Shown here piece by piece: positions 7,481-16,389 of a stretch of DNA of 51,287 nt. Below the pieces are notes generated by a model. That model had not been told where the DNA came from. It searched no databases and saw only the letters and a list, made by a program, of their open reading frames with translations. The translations under genes were made by a program, and so were the position numbers. Origin of the DNA: Phycisphaerales bacterium (GTDB taxonomy: Bacteria > Planctomycetota > Phycisphaerae > UBA1845 > UTPLA1); the NCBI GenBank assembly GCA_022360095.1, contig JAKSDK010000587.1:1-51287 (forward strand), written 5' to 3'. Positions within the stretch are counted from its first letter, which is position 1. Each line of letters opens with the position of its first letter.

Positions 7481-8869
7481 CTACTTCGGAAGATAGAAGT
7501 TCCAGAAGGCATTGGTCAGAAACCGGTCCCCGGTAACCACTCGGAAAATCGAGTCGGTGAGTTGCTCCTTGAGCAGCAAATATCGGTTGCCGGCGACCAT
7601 TTTCGCACAGATGTTGAATTTTAGGGTCCCGGTCAAAATCTGCCGGATTAACTGGGCGCATTGCTCCGTCGTCCGGGCGACCAGGACACCGTGTGCCACG
7701 CCGGTCTCAAGGTGTACTTGAATTCCCAGCGGATGCGATTCCTTGAGGGTCTTTGCACGCTTGTCATAATGTTCCTGAATGCGCTTTGCGAGTTTTGCTT
7801 TGGCGTCGTCTATGCTCACTTGGTTCGGATCAGCAACCCATTTTTTGACTTCGTCATCTTTCCATGCGGCTGCCGGATCGAACACTCGTAGCTGCTCAAG
7901 CAATAGTTGAGTCTCTCCAACATCGGGTCTTCCTTGTTTCACCATTTCAACAAGCTCGGCGACGTAGCGCGGTGCGTCGTCTTCGCTCACCCTGGGGATG
8001 TACGCGATAACAGGTTTTCCCTGCGCGAGAGTGCTTGCCAGCTCTGAATCTTTACCAAGGGTGTCGCTTTCCTGCGCCAAATATACCGTGCACTTGGCGC
8101 GTTTTAGCATAAGACCCTCAGCAAGACCTTTGTCTATTCGATCCTCACAATACGCTTGCGTCGGATCAAAATACCGGATCTTTAGCGTTGAAAGCAATGG
8201 CGAATTGAAAACTTCCTTAACGACTTTATTCACCATCAAATACTCATGGCGCTCCCGCATAGAGGTTGCCACATAGACATCCAAATGGTCCGACACCAAG
8301 TAAGCGTTGTGGTTCTGACGCCCTAATTCAACCACAGTTTTTCGCTCTTCAAGTTGCTTCTTGGCGTCTTCATCTTGCGGGTTTGCTTCGAGCCGATCCT
8401 CCAACTGCCTCTTTACCAAGTAGCCGAGAAAGTAAGTCTTTTCTCCAGGAATCGGTCTGAGCTCAAGGAGCGCTTTATGGCGCTTCTCGTACTCCGCAGG
8501 GTCAATCGGCGCAATCGCCTCAAGCTCCGCATCCAAATCCGCAGACAATGACGAAAAATACTTGAAGCCAAACTTGACGTTACCAAATCTAAGAATCGCT
8601 AATTCGCGAAAATTATCAACCCCTGTACGAAACTGCTTCAGAGACTCAAGGGAGGCATGGGTGTGAAGATCTACAGTACCACCGACGAGAAACTGAAAAA
8701 AAACTTCTGAAACCCGGTCGTAACCGAGCAGAAGGAGCAACTCGTTAAACTGACTATACCCAAGTCCTCCCCCCTGAAAGAGACGATCTGCGCTCTCTGC
8801 CAAGCCCTCGACGAAAGTCGGCTCTTGACCGGTAAGGTCCGTCAAGATATCTCGTAGGCTATCAGACAA
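7481..8869 (-). CDS. TIR/nucleoside-deoxyribosyltransferase-like protein, 462 aa
   Basis: The start is a TTG preceded by AGGA; the frame is closed by a TAG just upstream. Residues about 195-293 form a Rossmann-like unit: DVYVATSM strand, RYFDPTQAY, a helix with LMLKRAKCTVYLA, then GKDSELA and GKPVIAYIP. That order fits the TIR/SLOG/nucleoside 2-deoxyribosyltransferase fold, in which a Glu equivalent to E276 can attack N-glycosidic bonds. The N-terminal 190 and C-terminal 150 residues are unrecognised. No membrane helix or signal is visible, so it should be cytoplasmic. An NAD- or nucleotide-cleaving effector is inferred, not shown. The DNA is clearly AT-richer than its neighbours, which suggests transfer. 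Confidence 0.7.
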   Translation of the reverse strand: MSDSLRDILTDLTGQEPTFVEGLAESADRLFQGGGLGYSQFNELLLLLGYDRVSEVFFQFLVGGTVDLHTHASLESLKQFRTGVDNFRELAILRFGNVKFGFKYFSSLSADLDAELEAIAPIDPAEYEKRHKALLELRPIPGEKTYFLGYLVKRQLEDRLEANPQDEDAKKQLEERKTVVELGRQNHNAYLVSDHLDVYVATSMRERHEYLMVNKVVKEVFNSPLLSTLKIRYFDPTQAYCEDRIDKGLAEGLMLKRAKCTVYLAQESDTLGKDSELASTLAQGKPVIAYIPRVSEDDAPRYVAELVEMVKQGRPDVGETQLLLEQLRVFDPAAAWKDDEVKKWVADPNQVSIDDAKAKLAKRIQEHYDKRAKTLKESHPLGIQVHLETGVAHGVLVARTTEQCAQLIRQILTGTLKFNICAKMVAGNRYLLLKEQLTDSIFRVVTGDRFLTNAFWNFYLPK

Positions 8870-9470
8870 AAATACATCCTAGATGACAAAACCGCAGATT
8901 AACTCTGGGATTCGCCATATGGGCCCTTTGATGATTCACAACAATCAAAAACATTGCCCTAGGCCGGAGGAACACTCTCAAGAATATATACCCACAACTG
9001 ACCCATTACAATATCGAGCGTCCAACAATTGAGGAACTGATTTGAACCCTCCGACATCGGAGTCCCGACTACAACTCGCCAACGGGCGGCGAGGCCCCGG
9101 CACCGGGTAACGCGGCCATGCGAGTTGCTGCGTAAGGGCGTCTTGGAAGCCTCCCCCAATCCCCCAAGGGAGAAATCGGCTTGAATCTGGACGGCGGCCG
9201 AGTCAACTGATGCCTCGCCGTCCATACTTTGTCTGTCGGTTGTCGCTGCGAGATAGGGGCTTGTAGAACGGGTTCCATCCGCCTTTCATTGACGATGTGT
9301 GTGCGCCACAACGCGGCGGGCAGAGGCGGCCTACTTGAACTTTAGATGTTGATAAATCTGAAGACCGGATCAGAGCCGCGCCCGTTCAGGAAGCGGTTGG
9401 TGTCCAACGGTCGGCCGTTCACATGGCGCGCACCACCCCTCCCTCACGGTTGGGGCTCTGATCAGAAAGA
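8870..9470. other. intergenic region, no gene recognised
   Basis: About 600 bp. The short ORFs on the minus strand have neither good ribosome sites nor coding character. The part near 8880-9010 is AT-rich and probably carries the promoter of the TIR-like gene; the rest is GC-rich and may hold decayed sequence. Confidence 0.4.
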
Positions 9471-9584
9471 TCACGTGATGAACGGGGCGACGAAGAACAG
9501 GAGGTCATTGATGCAGCTGCCCAACCCGAAGGCATAGAACAGGCTGATTGAAATCACACCAGCGAGTACGAATTTTCGTTTCAT
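9471..9584 (-). CDS. tiny lipoprotein-like peptide, 37 aa
   Basis: Starts MKRKFVLAGV with a basic start and hydrophobic helix, a lipobox-like GLGSC (Cys24) and a 13-residue hydrophobic tail ending VAPFIT. An ACAGGAT ribosome site lies 7 nt before the ATG. It shares its plan with the peptides at 9700..9798 and 5067..5279. It is the smallest arrangement that could yield a lipidated peptide at the membrane; its function is unknown. Confidence 0.5.
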   Translation of the reverse strand: MKRKFVLAGVISISLFYAFGLGSCINDLLFFVAPFIT

Positions 9585-9699
9585 GGGGCTATCCTGTTTG
9601 GTCCTGTGTCCGTAAGGCCGGCGAGTTGACTCCTAAGACGTCATGCCTTTGCTCTCATCCATGCATCAAGTTTCGGTGATTCATCCAACTCAAGCCCGC

Positions 9700-9798
9700 T
9701 CAGATCAACAGCGGCGTGACGAGCCGCAGGATGAACGTCTCACAACTCCCGGGCAGAATACCGAAGACCGCCGTGACGAAGATGAGGCTCCATTTCAT
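9700..9798 (-). CDS. tiny lipoprotein-like peptide, 32 aa
   Basis: Starts MKWSLIFVTAV with a short hydrophobic helix, a lipobox-like LPGSC (Cys19) and a 13-residue tail ending TPLLI. The nearest ribosome-site match (AAGGA) is rather far from the ATG, about 17 nt, so the call depends largely on similarity of layout to the neighbour at 9471..9584, 115 bp downstream on the same strand. The outer-membrane protein gene is 72 bp upstream, so all three may form one transcript. Confidence 0.42.
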   Translation of the reverse strand: MKWSLIFVTAVFGILPGSCETFILRLVTPLLI

Positions 9799-9870
9799 GT
9801 TCTTATGGCTGACAATCCTTCGCAGCATGCGCAGGCTCCTTCATACGTTGCTTGATTACTCGGCGACGGT

Positions 9871-11016
9871 CTAAAACGTCAGGATCAGATTGGACGTGAC
9901 GCGCTGATCGTAAATATCGTTGTTGTCCGGGTTCTGCAGCGGGAATCCATAACCCACCCCCCAGGAGACGTGGTCCATGAGATTCCATCGAAAACCGACG
10001 GTGCCCCAGAAGACCGACTGACCGGCGACATCGTTGGAACCGATGTTCGCATAGTCCAGACCACCGATGTCCAAAGGCAGACGGTTTCCGTTGGTCAGGT
10101 AATGAAAGCCGTGAATTTCGAGAAGCGGGAAGAAGTTCTCGAACAGTTCGTAGTCGATGTGAAGGTCCCAATTCAGTGAACTGTTGCCCTCCCGCCATTC
10201 CATGGGCAGCCGGTAGGCGAGGTTGGCCATGAAGTTCCATTTCCCATGGCCCTTGTAAGCCGTCAGAAAAGGCGTCAATTCATCAACATTGCCGTGCAAG
10301 GTCTGCGCGTGGCCGTTGGACAGTCGCCATTTCACACCCGTCGAAACGATGAAGTCGTTCTCATGATCGACGTACATGGCATACTTGAGACCGACGGCAA
10401 TGTCATTCCACCCACTGTCATCGTCGAGGATGGGGCTCTCAAGATGCGAATAACCATCGCAGGTGGCCATGAACTGCAAGCGCTCGGTCAGAGCGATCCG
10501 CGCCTGCAGCGCACCGACGGTCAGTTGGCCGCCTCTCAAAGCGCTGCCGCCCGGGAACTTATGCCAGATGAACAAAGGCCTGATGTCCGAGTTGATGAAC
10601 GGGTCTTCAAAGTAAAGCGGTGAACCGATCGGACGCGGCTTATCACGGAAGTGCTGGTCACCGTAGAGAAAGCCCTTCCATAGAATCGGCTCCGGGTCGG
10701 AGTGGTCCGTCTCCTCATAAGCTTCTTCATCCCCGACGTCGGCTTCCTCCCAAGCGCCGGAATCGTCCATATCGCGCATGTCATCATCGCGCATATCCTG
10801 CGGCTCTTCCCGCGCATTGGGGTTCGTCATGATGATGTCGGCCCCTCGATCCGGCTCCTGGTTATTCGCATAGCTGAGTTCGAGTGGTTGCGACCGACTG
10901 TCCTTACCGACGGTGTCTGTCCATGGATTCCGCTCATAAGGACGGACTTGAGAGAGAGCAGTCCCCGTGAAAACGAGAGGGATGATCAGAACCGATAGAA
11001 AAGCTCGCGTCTGCAT
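9871..11016 (-). CDS. outer-membrane beta-barrel protein
   Basis: 381 aa. Signal peptide at residues 1-22 (cleavage near ALSQ), then an acidic, Met/Asp-rich linker at about 60-110, then a run of alternating beta strands ending in a C-terminal Phe (NLILTF), the usual signal for outer-membrane insertion by the BAM machinery. A GGAG ribosome site lies 9 nt before the ATG. No close family is recognised; a channel or structural porin-like role is likely. Together with kdsC and the OstA-like gene it supports a diderm envelope. Confidence 0.75.
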   Translation of the reverse strand: MQTRAFLSVLIIPLVFTGTALSQVRPYERNPWTDTVGKDSRSQPLELSYANNQEPDRGADIIMTNPNAREEPQDMRDDDMRDMDDSGAWEEADVGDEEAYEETDHSDPEPILWKGFLYGDQHFRDKPRPIGSPLYFEDPFINSDIRPLFIWHKFPGGSALRGGQLTVGALQARIALTERLQFMATCDGYSHLESPILDDDSGWNDIAVGLKYAMYVDHENDFIVSTGVKWRLSNGHAQTLHGNVDELTPFLTAYKGHGKWNFMANLAYRLPMEWREGNSSLNWDLHIDYELFENFFPLLEIHGFHYLTNGNRLPLDIGGLDYANIGSNDVAGQSVFWGTVGFRWNLMDHVSWGVGYGFPLQNPDNNDIYDQRVTSNLILTF

Positions 11017-11502
11017 GATTAAAACTCCGTGTTTCGATCAGGCTTCAGATCGACGTCTCCTGGTAAAAGCTAAAATCGGGCCCATACAGAGAGACAAAAG
11101 GCAAATGTTGCGCTTCAAAGTTCGGCGTCGTGAAAACAATCACCAAACTCAAACAGAGGTTGTCCGACCAGGGACATCCGCTTTCATTGCCATCGCCAAA
11201 CCACGGCCGTCAGTCCAGTATTTCCCTTAAGTAGATTCCCCTAATCCCTCCCCAAGGATACGCTTGCACGAACAAATATCAGCATCGTCCGTGGCACCTC
11301 GGTTGCGATATCAGCAGTGAAAACCAAGTTTCGAATGGCTCCGCGTTGTCCGGCCGTGCAAGGATTAATACCGGACCAAGTGAAACGATTCAGCGTCCGC
11401 CCTCGAGCCCCGATGGAGTCGGAAGGCCATTTTCATTAGTATGACGGGCTTTCCGGCATACCAGATCGATCGGCCGGGTTGTGCGAAAGAAGGAGATCAA
11501 CG
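11017..11502. other. intergenic region between divergent genes
   Basis: About 490 bp between the outer-membrane protein gene (minus) and the Tricorn gene (plus). It must carry both promoters. No further gene is supported. Confidence 0.4.
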
Positions 11503-14500
11503 TTGATACGTCCGTTAACTCGATCCATCCATGTCATGATTTTCCTGGCATTGTGGGCACCGTCCGCGCTTGCCGAGAGCCATTTGATGCGGTTCGCAGA
11601 CGTCCATGGCGACCGTGTCGTGTTTACTTACGAGGGCGACCTGTGGATGGCGTCGACAGAGGGCGGTGATGCCAGACGGATCACCAATGACCCCGGACTC
11701 GAACGGTTCGCCAAATTCAGCCCCGACGGCAGGCTGCTCGCGTTCACCGCAAACTACGACGGCGACACAGACATCTACGTTATGGATGCCCGAGGCGGCG
11801 AGCCGACCCGGCTGACCTATCATCCGGCCGCGGACCATGTGCTCGACTGGTTCCCCGACGGCCAGTCGGTGTTGTTTCGTTCACGAAGAACGTATCCATT
11901 CCGAGCCGACAAGATCTATCGCGTCTCCATCAAAGGCGGGTTGCCGGAGCCGTTGCCCGTGGACCGGGCCGGGCTGACGTCGCTCTCACCGGACGGACAA
12001 CAGGTCGCCTATAACCGAATCAGCCGGGAGTTCCGCACCTGGAAACGGCATAAAGGAGGTACGGCTCAGGACATCTGGGTCGGCAGCCTCGAATTGGGTG
12101 ATTTTCAAAAGATCACCGATTGGCACGGCACGGACAACTACCCCATGTGGGCGACAGACGCGGTTTATTACACCTCCGATCGCGAGCACGGAACGCTGAA
12201 TATCTACAAGCACGATCTGACGACGAAGCAGATCACGCCCATGACGTCGTACCGTGATTACGACGTGAAGTACCCCTCGCTGGGCCAGGATAAGATCGTT
12301 TATCAGTATGCCGAATCGCTGCACCTGCTCGACCTGAAGGCCGGCGAGTTTCGAGAAATCGCAATCCATATTCCCAGTGACCTCGTGAAGATGCGCCCTG
12401 AGTATCTAAGAGGTACGGGCCATCTGGGGTCATTCAGCCTTTCACCCGCCGGGATGCGGATGTTGTTGGAGACGCGCGGCGAAATCGTCAATGTACCTGT
12501 CGACAAAGGTGAGCCGATCAATTTGACCGCTTCTTCAGCCTCACGGGAAAAGAATGCGGCATGGTCGCCGGACGGCCGATGGATCGCCTTCATTTCCGAC
12601 AAGACGGGCGAAGAGGAACTCTATCTCGTCGACGAAAAAGGCGAAAAGCCTTGGCGCCAACTCACCCGAGGAGGCCTCGGTTACCGCATGCAACCGGTTT
12701 GGTCAAGGAACAGTGAGTGGTTGGCGTTCGCCGACAAGTTCATGAAGCTCAACTTGGTAAACGCTGCCAGCGGCGAGATCACCGTGATCGATCAGGGCGA
12801 ATATGACGACGGATGGGAGCGATGGGGCATTCAGGACTACGTCTGGTCGCCGGACAGCCGTTGGATCGCCTACGCAAAGCTGGAGGAAAATCTGCATCAA
12901 TCGATCTTCCTCTATTCCCTGAAAGACCAGAAGCGACATCGCGTCACGAGCGACCATTGGAACGACTTCAGTCCGTCCTTCGATGAAACCGGGTCGTATC
13001 TTTATCTTTTGTCAAACCGCACGTACAAGCCGACGATGGGATCGGTGGACCAGAACCATATCTTCCTGGACGTTTGCAGACCCTACGTCATTGTCCTTCG
13101 GGAAGGAGAGCTTTCCCCTTTCGCTCCACCCGAAAACCCGGTGGAAGGCGAAAACGGTGAAACCGAGACTGACAATAAGGAGGAAACGAGCGACAACGCT
13201 GAAACCAAGATCGACACGTCGGATTTCGAACGGCGGACCATAGCGGTTCCCAATGTCTCGGCGGGCAACTATTTTCGGCTTGAGTGCACAACCGGAGGCT
13301 TTTTCTACCTTAAGAAAACGCGTCGCCAGTTTCTGAAATACCAGGCCGTGAACGACCGTACCGGCGGCAAGCTCGATCTTTACTATTACGAAATCGATGA
13401 GGACGCTCCGGACGAAAGCGAGTCGAAGAGAATTCTGTCGGGCATTAATAATTATCATCAGGCCGCCGACAATGAATCGCTCGTTTACCGCAGCGGCAAA
13501 ACTTACGGTGTCCTGGACTCCGGCGCGATGTTCAAAGCGGCCGAAGTCGGAGACGGCGAGATCGACCTAAACACGGTGACGATCAAGGTCGACCGCAAGC
13601 AGGAGTTCCTGCAAATCTTCAATGAGGCATGGCGCGTGCAGCGCGACTGGTTCTACGATCCGGGCATGCACGGAGTAGACTGGAACGCAGCCGGTGAAAA
13701 ATATCGCAAGTTCATTCCGAATTGCGGCAATCGCAGCGATCTGAACTATCTGATCGGCGAGATGATCGGCGAACTCGACGCCGGGCACACCTACGTCTTT
13801 GGCGGTGATATCGACGACGACAACAAGAACGTAGCGACCGGATTGCTGGGGGTCGATTTCGAAACGCCGCCGTCGACGGAGTATCATCGAATCGCTGACA
13901 TCATCCCCGGTCACAACTGGGACCCTGCGGAGCGCTCACCGCTCCGCGCGCCGGGCTGCCCTATCAAAACTGGCGATTACCTCATCGCCGTGGACGGCAA
14001 AGAAATCAAGAGCACGGACAACCCTTACCGTTTCCTGGAGAACAAGTCGAACCGTGTCGTGCAACTGACATACAATACGAATCCGACGAGCGCCGGCGCA
14101 AAAACATACCGCGTCAAAACGATCGGCAGCGAACGGGCCATTCGATATCGTCAATGGGTGGAAAAGAACCGTCAGTATGTGGAAAAAGCAGGGAACGGCC
14201 AAATCGGTTACGTTCACTTGCCTGACATGATGGAGGCCGGCCTGATCGAGTTCGGCAAGGCCTTCTACCCCGTTCACGCCAAGCCGGCGATGATCATTGA
14301 TGTCCGCTACAACGGCGGCGGTTTCGTGGCCGATATGATCATCGATCGTCTCGAACGAAAACTCTGGGCCCTGACACAGCCTCGCGAGGGCAAGTTCATC
14401 CGCGACCCGGAACGGGTCTTCCACGGTCACCTCATCGTCGTCATGAATGAACATACCGGCAGCAACGGCGAATACTTCGGCGAAGCGATCAAGATTAAAG

Positions 14501-14814
14501 GTCTGGCCGAGCTGATCGGCATGAGGACTTGGGGCGGAGCCATCGGCATCGAGCCACACCAGCGATTGATCGACGGCGGCACGACGACCCCGCCCCAGTT
14601 CGCACCCTACGGACTCAACGGCCGGTGGCTGATCGAAGGCCATGGCGTCGTTCCGGACATTGAGATTCAAAACATGCCCGGTGACGTCGTGAAGGGTCGC
14701 GACGCCCAACTGGAGACGGCCATCTCGAATCTGTTGTCAAAACTGGCCAAGGACCCGATGACGATCCCGGAACGGCCGGCTTATCCGAAAAAGACGAAAC
14801 CCGTGAAGAATTGA
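11503..14814 (+). CDS. Tricorn-type protease (S41 family)
   Basis: 1103 aa from a TTG with an AAGGAG ribosome site 7 nt upstream; the earlier in-frame TTG at 11479 lacks one. A signal peptide (about residues 1-24) implies export, unlike archaeal Tricorn. Residues about 30-330 and 330-560 carry PD40/WD40-like propeller blades (SPDG, ASPDG and DIYVMD motifs). A Glu/Asn-rich linker lies near 555-580. A core domain follows with catalytic-type His762 (AGHTY), a PDZ segment (about 820-880) and the S41-type protease domain with YNGGGF and nucleophile-type Ser987 (TGSNGEYF). The length fits the family. It probably degrades peptides in the periplasm (inference). Confidence 0.93.
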   Translation: MIRPLTRSIHVMIFLALWAPSALAESHLMRFADVHGDRVVFTYEGDLWMASTEGGDARRITNDPGLERFAKFSPDGRLLAFTANYDGDTDIYVMDARGGEPTRLTYHPAADHVLDWFPDGQSVLFRSRRTYPFRADKIYRVSIKGGLPEPLPVDRAGLTSLSPDGQQVAYNRISREFRTWKRHKGGTAQDIWVGSLELGDFQKITDWHGTDNYPMWATDAVYYTSDREHGTLNIYKHDLTTKQITPMTSYRDYDVKYPSLGQDKIVYQYAESLHLLDLKAGEFREIAIHIPSDLVKMRPEYLRGTGHLGSFSLSPAGMRMLLETRGEIVNVPVDKGEPINLTASSASREKNAAWSPDGRWIAFISDKTGEEELYLVDEKGEKPWRQLTRGGLGYRMQPVWSRNSEWLAFADKFMKLNLVNAASGEITVIDQGEYDDGWERWGIQDYVWSPDSRWIAYAKLEENLHQSIFLYSLKDQKRHRVTSDHWNDFSPSFDETGSYLYLLSNRTYKPTMGSVDQNHIFLDVCRPYVIVLREGELSPFAPPENPVEGENGETETDNKEETSDNAETKIDTSDFERRTIAVPNVSAGNYFRLECTTGGFFYLKKTRRQFLKYQAVNDRTGGKLDLYYYEIDEDAPDESESKRILSGINNYHQAADNESLVYRSGKTYGVLDSGAMFKAAEVGDGEIDLNTVTIKVDRKQEFLQIFNEAWRVQRDWFYDPGMHGVDWNAAGEKYRKFIPNCGNRSDLNYLIGEMIGELDAGHTYVFGGDIDDDNKNVATGLLGVDFETPPSTEYHRIADIIPGHNWDPAERSPLRAPGCPIKTGDYLIAVDGKEIKSTDNPYRFLENKSNRVVQLTYNTNPTSAGAKTYRVKTIGSERAIRYRQWVEKNRQYVEKAGNGQIGYVHLPDMMEAGLIEFGKAFYPVHAKPAMIIDVRYNGGGFVADMIIDRLERKLWALTQPREGKFIRDPERVFHGHLIVVMNEHTGSNGEYFGEAIKIKGLAELIGMRTWGGAIGIEPHQRLIDGGTTTPPQFAPYGLNGRWLIEGHGVVPDIEIQNMPGDVVKGRDAQLETAISNLLSKLAKDPMTIPERPAYPKKTKPVKN

Positions 14815-14837
14815 TGCACTGTCTATTGAGATCGCGA

Positions 14838-15248
14838 TCATGACATCGACTGCTCAGAAGTCATGTTCGGTTGTATCAGGTCGAACTTGTTTCCGTAGAG
14901 ATCGAGAAAAACCGCAACCATGCCATACGGCTCTTCTTTGGGTGGCCGACAAAAGGTGACGCCGCGTTCGGACATCGCCTCATAGTCCCGCCAGAAATCA
15001 TCGGTTTCGAGAAAAACGAACACGCGCCCCCCGGTCTGATCGCCGATCCGTGCGCGTTGCTCCGGCGTCACGGCCCGGGCCAGCAACAGTTCCGTGTTGC
15101 TGCCGTTCGACGGCGCCACGCGCACCCACCTCTTACCGCCGCCCAAGTCCGTGTCTTCACGCACCACGAAGCCGAGCTTCTCAGTGTAAAAACGGATCGC
15201 CTCGTCATAGTCGCGAACGACAATCGCCATTCTTCCAATATGCCGCAT
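14838..15248 (-). CDS. glyoxalase/VOC-superfamily protein
   Basis: 136 aa, one complete VOC fold made of two beta-alpha-beta-beta-beta modules. The start reads GRMAIVVRDYDEAIRFYTEKLGF-like, the middle has RWVRVAP and ELLLA, and the second module has VFLETDD and an end with DLYGNKFDLIQP. Metal-type ligands (His3, Glu in the ELLL strand, Glu/Asp late) are only partly evident. It is commonly annotated as a lactoylglutathione-lyase-like or extradiol-type enzyme; the substrate cannot be told. It is convergent with the Tricorn gene with a 23-bp gap. Confidence 0.85.
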   Translation of the reverse strand: MRHIGRMAIVVRDYDEAIRFYTEKLGFVVREDTDLGGGKRWVRVAPSNGSNTELLLARAVTPEQRARIGDQTGGRVFVFLETDDFWRDYEAMSERGVTFCRPPKEEPYGMVAVFLDLYGNKFDLIQPNMTSEQSMS

Positions 15249-15401
15249 GACTCCTCCAACGCGTCCGTCTTGCTCTTTTTCACGATTCTCTTATATTAAG
15301 CCTGTTCGGCTGGATCGTGAAACTTTACGTTTGTCCGTCTCCCAAAATCCTACAGGAAAAGAACTCTCGTGCGCCACGGGAGATCACAGGGAGTCATTAA
15401 T

Positions 15402-15830
15402 TTGTACCACGAAACCGAAAGCCGCAGATTCAAGTACTGGGTCTTCGCTTTCTTAATTTTTGCCACTTGCGGCTGGTTATCCTATCAGGAAATGAAATAC
15501 CTGATCTGGGGAAGGACAGCAGAGGCGCAGATCACGACCATTCGGACGGTGACCATCCCGCGCCACCGCTTCCATCCGTCGAAGGATATGTTTGCGGTGC
15601 GATATCGTTGGACCGATGCGGATGACGTCGTGCGCGAAGACGTCATGAACCGAAACCTCAACTGGAAACAACCGGCGGACAACATCATTCGAATAGAGTA
15701 TCTGCCCGGCTCCAAAGCCAGCCGGATGGAGGGGGAACGGGATTACATTGCGCTGTTGATCTTCATCACGATCGGCGGCTTATTGACTTTTGTCACGATC
15801 AAGACCTGGCGTAGGGCGTACCGTAAATAG
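15402..15830 (+). CDS. DUF3592-like two-helix membrane protein
   Basis: 142 aa from a TTG that has an AGGGAG ribosome site 8 nt upstream; a GTG at 15369 is also in frame but has none. A membrane helix near residues 13-30, a beta-rich soluble middle (TAEAQITTIRTV, FAVRYRWTDADD, IRIEYLPG) and a second helix near 110-128 match the DUF3592 layout. In that family the middle domain lies outside the membrane; function unknown. Confidence 0.7.
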   Translation: MYHETESRRFKYWVFAFLIFATCGWLSYQEMKYLIWGRTAEAQITTIRTVTIPRHRFHPSKDMFAVRYRWTDADDVVREDVMNRNLNWKQPADNIIRIEYLPGSKASRMEGERDYIALLIFITIGGLLTFVTIKTWRRAYRK

Positions 15831-15852
15831 GCGTGCAGTCCCCGTCTCCGTG

Positions 15853-16236
15853 TCACGTCTCCTGGCCTTGTTTGACGCGCAGAAAATAATCCAGTGCGGT
15901 GCAAACGCCCTGGCGAAGCGGCATGGTGATCACGATGGCGGCGATCCAAATCCCCAGCACGAACAGGCGGCCCGGCCAGCTCCTCGGCAACACACCGAGA
16001 TACAACAACACGAGCAAGGCCGCCACAAAGACACGGTCTCCCACGATCCAGAAACCCCACGTGTCGCCGGACGCCGGCTCCAACACCAGCTCGCACTGCG
16101 GGCAATGCTTATGCAGCGTAAACCACTTTCGGTATTGCGACGCCCCACCGCAGCGCGGACACTTGCTGCGCAGGCCTCGCCAAAGAACCGTGGTCAGGCG
16201 CGGTGGCGAAGCTGAATTGGGATTGGTATTCTTCAT
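15853..16236 (-). CDS. DUF983 membrane protein with zinc-ribbon motifs
   Basis: 127 aa. The order is a short N-terminal region, RGLRSKCPRCGG and CPQCELVL (two CxxC knuckles that could bind zinc), then two membrane helices at about 65-82 and 90-108. This is the DUF983 layout. In alphaproteobacteria this family sits with cytochrome oxidase assembly genes; no such neighbours are here. It is convergent with the DUF3592-like gene. Confidence 0.85.
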   Translation of the reverse strand: MKNTNPNSASPPRLTTVLWRGLRSKCPRCGGASQYRKWFTLHKHCPQCELVLEPASGDTWGFWIVGDRVFVAALLVLLYLGVLPRSWPGRLFVLGIWIAAIVITMPLRQGVCTALDYFLRVKQGQET

Positions 16237-16389
16237 GGTATAATGCCCTTGGCCCCGGCGGGAACAGGAGCGGCCGCATCATGAACGCGACTGGCAGTCA
16301 ATGCGATCCTGTCTCTGGATGCGACCATCTGAACGGCCGTTCTCCAAATCGCTCTCGCTACGGGGCCTCTTTTAGCCGGAATCGAGACT

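Noticed and set aside
8959..9311. Minus-strand ORFs of 80-88 aa
   Set aside because: No ribosome sites, compositions look random, and they overlap each other in different frames.
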